A DNA stretch of 7,757 bases from Prevotellaceae bacterium (GTDB taxonomy: Bacteria; Bacteroidota; Bacteroidia; Bacteroidales; UBA932): positions 1 through 7,757 of the forward strand of contig JAISDK010000181.1 of NCBI GenBank assembly GCA_031264875.1, in the 5' to 3' direction. Under the pieces are notes generated by a model. The model made no database searches. It had not been told where the DNA came from and saw only the letters and a program-made list of their open reading frames with translations. How positions within the stretch are numbered: the stretch's first letter is position 1; every line of letters begins with the position of its first letter. Below are positions 5,041 through 7,757 of this stretch, one piece after another. A program made the translations under genes and the position numbers.

Positions 5041-5142
5041 GCCGGCAATTCGGCGAGTAAAGAAGACTTACAATGATACTTTCTGTCGGGTAAATCGGAC
5101 TGGATTATTAATTTCATATAATGAGCAGCTTAACAAGAGCGA

Positions 5143-5173
5143 TTTGAATATTTGCAAGATATGATTACTTTTG
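5143..5173 (+). promoter_or_regulatory. Promoter of the GH3-family gene
   Basis: TTTG at 5143-5146, a 19-base spacer and TACTTTTG at 5166-5173 are exact matches to both boxes of the Bacteroidota promoter. Transcription would begin near 5180, leaving a leader of only about 11 bases before the ATG at 5191. Confidence 0.75.
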
Positions 5174-5190
5174 TGTCAAAATATCTTTAA

Positions 5191-6714
5191 ATGCTTGTAA
5201 ATAATATTATCATTAGAATATTTGGAAATAGAGTTAAAGAAATCGAACGGTTGAAAAAAAGACCGGACAAAGCACAGGAAATAGTATTTGATACCCTGAT
5301 AAAAGCCGGAGCAAAAACGGAGTACGGGAAAAAATACAATTTCGAGGGAATAAAAAATACTGAACATTTCAAAATCAATGTCCCTGTTTCCGATTATTCT
5401 GTACTTAAGCCTTATATAAACCGAATGCGTAGCGGGGAGAACAATGTTTTGTGGAACACGCCAGTAAGGTGGTTTGCAAAGTCGTCGGGAACGACCGCAG
5501 GCAAAAGTAAATTTATTCCGATAAGCCACGAATGTCTGTACAACTGTCATTTTTCCGGCAGTAAGGATGTTACTCTCCAGTATCTTATCAACAATCCCGA
5601 TTCAAAGCTGCTGCTTGGCAAATCGCTCACTCTGGGAGGCAGCCGAAGGATAGATGAGTACAACAGCAAGGTCAAAACCGGAGATTTGTCGGCAATAATG
5701 ATTCACAATTCCCCGTGGTATGCCGAACTGGCAAGAACTCCGTCAAAGAAGACGACTTTGATTCCCGATTTCGACGAAAAAACACAGGCTATTGCAAGGT
5801 GTTCAAGCCGCAGGAACGTAACCAGTTTTGCCGGCGTACCGTCGTGGAATCTGGTTTTGATGAACCGTATTCTGGAATATACGGGGAAAAAGCATTTGAT
5901 GGAATTATGGCCCGACCTGGAGGTGTTTTTTCACGGCGGAGTTGCCTTTGGTCCATATATCGAGCAGTTTAAGAGAATTATACCCTCGGATAAAATGCGC
6001 TACATGGAAACGTACAATGCTTCCGAAGGCTTTTTCGCTTTTCAGGATTCTCCGGCAGACGATTCGATGCTGCTGCTGGCAAACAACAATATATTTTTTG
6101 AATTTATGCCCGTGTCGGAACTGGGAAAGCCATTTCCGAAAACATACGGCATTCCGGAAGTGACAACAGGTGTAAACTATGCCATGATAATATCTACCAA
6201 TGCCGGCCTGTGGCGCTATCTGATTGGAGATACTGTGAAATTCACTTCTCTGTATCCGCACAAAATCAGGATAACCGGTAGAACTGCCCACTATATTAAC
6301 GTTTTTGGAGAAGAGCTTATTGTGGGAAACGCCGAAGAGGCATTGCAGAAAGCCTGTTCCGAAACGAATGTCATAGTGTCGGAATATACTGTTGCCCCGA
6401 TTTTTATGAGCGAAGCGGCAAACGGAGCCCATGAATGGCTGGTCGAATTTGATACTTTACCGCAGGATGTCGAGCATTTTGCAAACAGTCTGGATAAGGC
6501 CTTATGTGAGGTCAATTCGGACTATGAAGCGAAAAGATATCACAATATAACGCTGTCGCGTCTGAAATTGACAATATTACCTAACGGCACATTTATTAAA
6601 TGGATGGAATCAAAAGGAAGGCTGGGCGGGCAAAACAAGATTCCGAGACTGTACAATTCACGCGAATACGCTGATCAGCTGTTGAGAATTGTCAATACAC
6701 GTACAAAAATGTAA
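5191..6714 (+). CDS. GH3 auxin-responsive-promoter family protein (acyl-adenylating enzyme)
   Basis: This 507-residue protein is a full-length member of the GH3 family (named for the plant auxin-responsive genes, not glycoside hydrolase family 3), part of the ANL adenylating superfamily. Plant members adenylate a carboxylic acid such as jasmonate or indole-acetate and join it to an amino acid. The three nucleotide-binding motifs are present: SSGTTAGKSK at 98-107, YNASEG at 275-280 and GLWRYLIGD at 339-347. The hinge and mobile C-terminal domain follow, with ITGRTAHYINVFGEEL at about 360-375 and the ending GTFIKWMESKGRLGGQNKIPRL. There is no signal peptide, so it is cytoplasmic. The substrates of bacterial members are unknown to me. 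It has a strong promoter and lies 68 bases before the SOD gene, so co-transcription is possible. Confidence 0.88.
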   Translation: MLVNNIIIRIFGNRVKEIERLKKRPDKAQEIVFDTLIKAGAKTEYGKKYNFEGIKNTEHFKINVPVSDYSVLKPYINRMRSGENNVLWNTPVRWFAKSSGTTAGKSKFIPISHECLYNCHFSGSKDVTLQYLINNPDSKLLLGKSLTLGGSRRIDEYNSKVKTGDLSAIMIHNSPWYAELARTPSKKTTLIPDFDEKTQAIARCSSRRNVTSFAGVPSWNLVLMNRILEYTGKKHLMELWPDLEVFFHGGVAFGPYIEQFKRIIPSDKMRYMETYNASEGFFAFQDSPADDSMLLLANNNIFFEFMPVSELGKPFPKTYGIPEVTTGVNYAMIISTNAGLWRYLIGDTVKFTSLYPHKIRITGRTAHYINVFGEELIVGNAEEALQKACSETNVIVSEYTVAPIFMSEAANGAHEWLVEFDTLPQDVEHFANSLDKALCEVNSDYEAKRYHNITLSRLKLTILPNGTFIKWMESKGRLGGQNKIPRLYNSREYADQLLRIVNTRTKM

Positions 6715-6778
6715 TTAATAAACAAGATATTTGAACCGGGTTTCCCGAAATTTGTTTATATTAACGTACAAAAAAGTA
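6700..6778 (+). repeat. Short direct repeat flanking the GH3-SOD intergenic region
   Basis: The sequences cgtacaaaaatgta (6700-6713) and cgtacaaaaaagta (6765-6778) match at 13 of 14 positions. They bracket the 51 bases that separate the GH3 stop region from the SOD start. The region also holds a tiny palindrome (cggg-ttt-cccg near 6737-6747) and GATATTTG (6726-6733), close to a -7 box but without a matching -33. No confident SOD promoter can be called. Confidence 0.35.
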
Positions 6779-6782
6779 GAGA

Positions 6783-7466
6783 ATGATGAAAATAAATGCT
6801 TTTATTAATCTTACAGCTGTTTTTATGCTGCTTGTCTCCGGAGTGAAAGCTCAGTTTGTGCTGCCGGCTTTGCAATACTCATACGACGCACTGGTGCCGC
6901 ATATTGATTCCACAACGATGAGAATACATTACAGCAATCATCACAGAACGTATGTCAATAATTTGAACGCCGCTATCGACAGGCATCCCGAATTGAAAAA
7001 CAGGGGGCTGGAGGAGCTTCTGTCCGGAATAACAGCAATTCCGGCGGACATCCGCATTGCAGTACGCAATAACGGAGGCGGGCACTATAATCATTCGTTT
7101 TTCTGGATGCTGCTGACTCCCAAACAGACTAAGCCTTCGTTAAAACTGGAAAAGGCGATAGTTTCCGGGTTCGGATCCATGGATAGTTTTAAGGCGGAAT
7201 TTGAGAAAGCTGCTGCTGCAAGGTTCGGTTCGGGATGGGTATGGCTCATTGTATCGGACGGTAAACTTAAAATAGTGTCCACTCCCAATCAGGACAATCC
7301 CGTAATGGGCGATGCTCCGGAGAAAGGCGTGCCTGTTATGGCTCTTGACGTGTGGGAACATGCATATTATCTTAAATATCAGTCGAACAGGGGAGCCTAC
7401 GTTAAAGCTTTCTGGAATATTTTAAACTGGGACAGAGTCAGCGACCTGTATAACGCTTACAGGTAA
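6783..7466 (+). CDS. Exported superoxide dismutase, Fe/Mn family, Mn-type signature
   Basis: This 227-residue enzyme converts superoxide to oxygen and hydrogen peroxide. Residues 1-23 form a signal peptide (MMKINAFINLTAVFMLLVSGVKA), so the enzyme is probably periplasmic, unlike the usual cytoplasmic form. The mature part begins FVLPALQYSYDALVPHID, as in other family members. The four metal ligands are visible: His49 (MRIHYSNHH), His104 (GGGHYNHSFFW), Asp189 and His193 (DVWEHAYYLKYQ). The second-shell pattern, Gly-rich before the second ligand with Gln170 in STPNQDNPVMG, is that of Mn enzymes; Fe enzymes carry the Gln before the second ligand instead. Cambialistic use of either metal is possible. 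The start could be the ATG at 6783 or 6786; the signal peptide is intact either way. A hairpin terminator follows. Confidence 0.9.
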   Translation: MMKINAFINLTAVFMLLVSGVKAQFVLPALQYSYDALVPHIDSTTMRIHYSNHHRTYVNNLNAAIDRHPELKNRGLEELLSGITAIPADIRIAVRNNGGGHYNHSFFWMLLTPKQTKPSLKLEKAIVSGFGSMDSFKAEFEKAAAARFGSGWVWLIVSDGKLKIVSTPNQDNPVMGDAPEKGVPVMALDVWEHAYYLKYQSNRGAYVKAFWNILNWDRVSDLYNAYR

Positions 7467-7493
7467 GGTTCGAATTTTTTTCATATACAATAA

Positions 7494-7540
7494 AACAGAC
7501 CATTAGTGTTTCAAAGATAAAATTAATGGTCTGTTGCTTT
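7494..7540 (+). terminator. Terminator of the SOD gene
   Basis: A perfect 12-base stem, aacagaccatta (7494-7505) and taatggtctgtt (7524-7535), encloses an 18-base loop and is followed by gctttta. It lies 27 bases after the SOD stop. The T-run is short, but the stem is strong. Confidence 0.7.
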
Positions 7541-7585
7541 TATTATACCTGCCGGAGAAGTGAACCCGTAAATCTTTTATATCAC

Positions 7586-7757
7586 GCGCGGACTAAAATT
7601 GTGAACGGCCATGTAGAGACGCGATGCTCGCGTCTCCGCGACTATTCTTCGCGTCTCCGTATGACCATTGTCGTGGAGACGCGAGCATCGCGTCTCTACA
7701 TTGGACACCGTATAAATAAATTGTCGACACGGATTTTATATCACAATTTTAGCCCGC
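7586..7757. repeat. Palindromic intergenic element with nested inverted repeats
   Basis: This ~172-base segment has no coding frame. Its outer ends are inverted: ctaaaattgtga (7593-7604) is repeated as its complement at 7741-7752, with related GC-rich bases at both outer edges. Inside is a perfect 27-base inverted repeat (7611-7637 with 7675-7701). Each inner arm is itself a hairpin (gagacgcga-tgc-tcgcgtctc at 7616-7636 and its mirror), and a further cgcgtctcc lies in the centre at 7650-7658. The result could fold as a three-armed or cruciform structure. The gagacgcga core resembles a dispersed repeat I recall from several bacterial phyla (unverified). It may be a non-autonomous mobile element, but no target-site duplication is visible. 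Confidence 0.6.

Noticed and set aside
5176..5550. Minus-strand 124-codon frame over the start of the GH3-family gene
   Set aside because: It covers the GH3 promoter and well-supported coding sequence, with no domain of its own.
5905..6432. Minus-strand 175-codon frame inside the GH3-family gene
   Set aside because: It is fully contained in a gene with three diagnostic motifs on the other strand and has no recognisable domain.
89..6731. Shared sequence aataaacaagatat near 89-102 and at 6718-6731
   Set aside because: It is a short A/T-rich match in intergenic DNA with no shared flanks, so it is likely chance.
7575..7744. Direct repeat ttttatatcac at 7575-7585 and 7734-7744 as a target-site duplication
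   Set aside because: The left copy abuts the element, but the right copy lies partly inside the right terminal inverted repeat, so the two do not flank the element as a true target duplication would.

Overview
The window looks like a chromosomal stretch of a Bacteroidales (Bacteroidota) genome. The evidence is a set of Bacteroidota-type promoters (a -33 TTG core, 18-19 bases, then TAnnTTTG), start codons that mostly lack Shine-Dalgarno sequences, and gene families common in gut Bacteroidales: GH110 glycosidase, ECF sigma factor paired with a membrane protein, DUF3791/DUF3990, and a bacterial GH3-family enzyme. I cannot name the genus.

Layout. Bases 1-280 are a patchwork of short repeats and hairpins. 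They run directly into the C-terminal third of a GH110-like alpha-galactosidase (to 941), an open-framed but truncated remnant. On the minus strand, an ECF sigma factor (2192-1674) is followed 5 bases later by a four-helix membrane protein (1668-1081), its likely partner. Running away from the sigma gene on the plus strand is a tandemly duplicated block: DUF3791 copy A (2297-2530), an 11-codon stub of DUF3990, a broken piece of the sigma gene's 5' end, DUF3791 copy B (2733-2963) and an intact DUF3990 gene (2963-3634). The duplicated unit carried the first codons of the sigma gene, the intergenic promoters, DUF3791 and the first codons of DUF3990.

An intergenic stretch with no supported gene (3635-3860) is followed by a tRNA-Val(UAC) on the minus strand with its own promoter and terminator. 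Next come a divergent pair, a secreted lytic transglycosylase (minus) and a GH3-family adenylating enzyme (plus), each with a clear Bacteroidota promoter. An exported Mn-type superoxide dismutase follows (6783-7466), ending in a strong hairpin terminator. The window closes with a palindromic repeat element (7586-7757) made of nested inverted repeats.

How the parts relate. The sigma factor and membrane protein probably form a regulatory pair. The DUF3791-DUF3990 operon starts inside the sigma gene's predicted promoter region, so the two may influence each other. DUF3990 resembles ADP-ribosyltransferase-fold proteins and DUF3791 is its usual small partner; a toxin/antitoxin or defence role is inference only. 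The transglycosylase, GH3 enzyme, SOD and tRNA are ordinary chromosomal genes. The most interesting features are the partial-gene duplication at 2132-2992, the very uneven identity between its two DUF3791 copies, and the repeat elements around the glycosidase fragment and at the right end.
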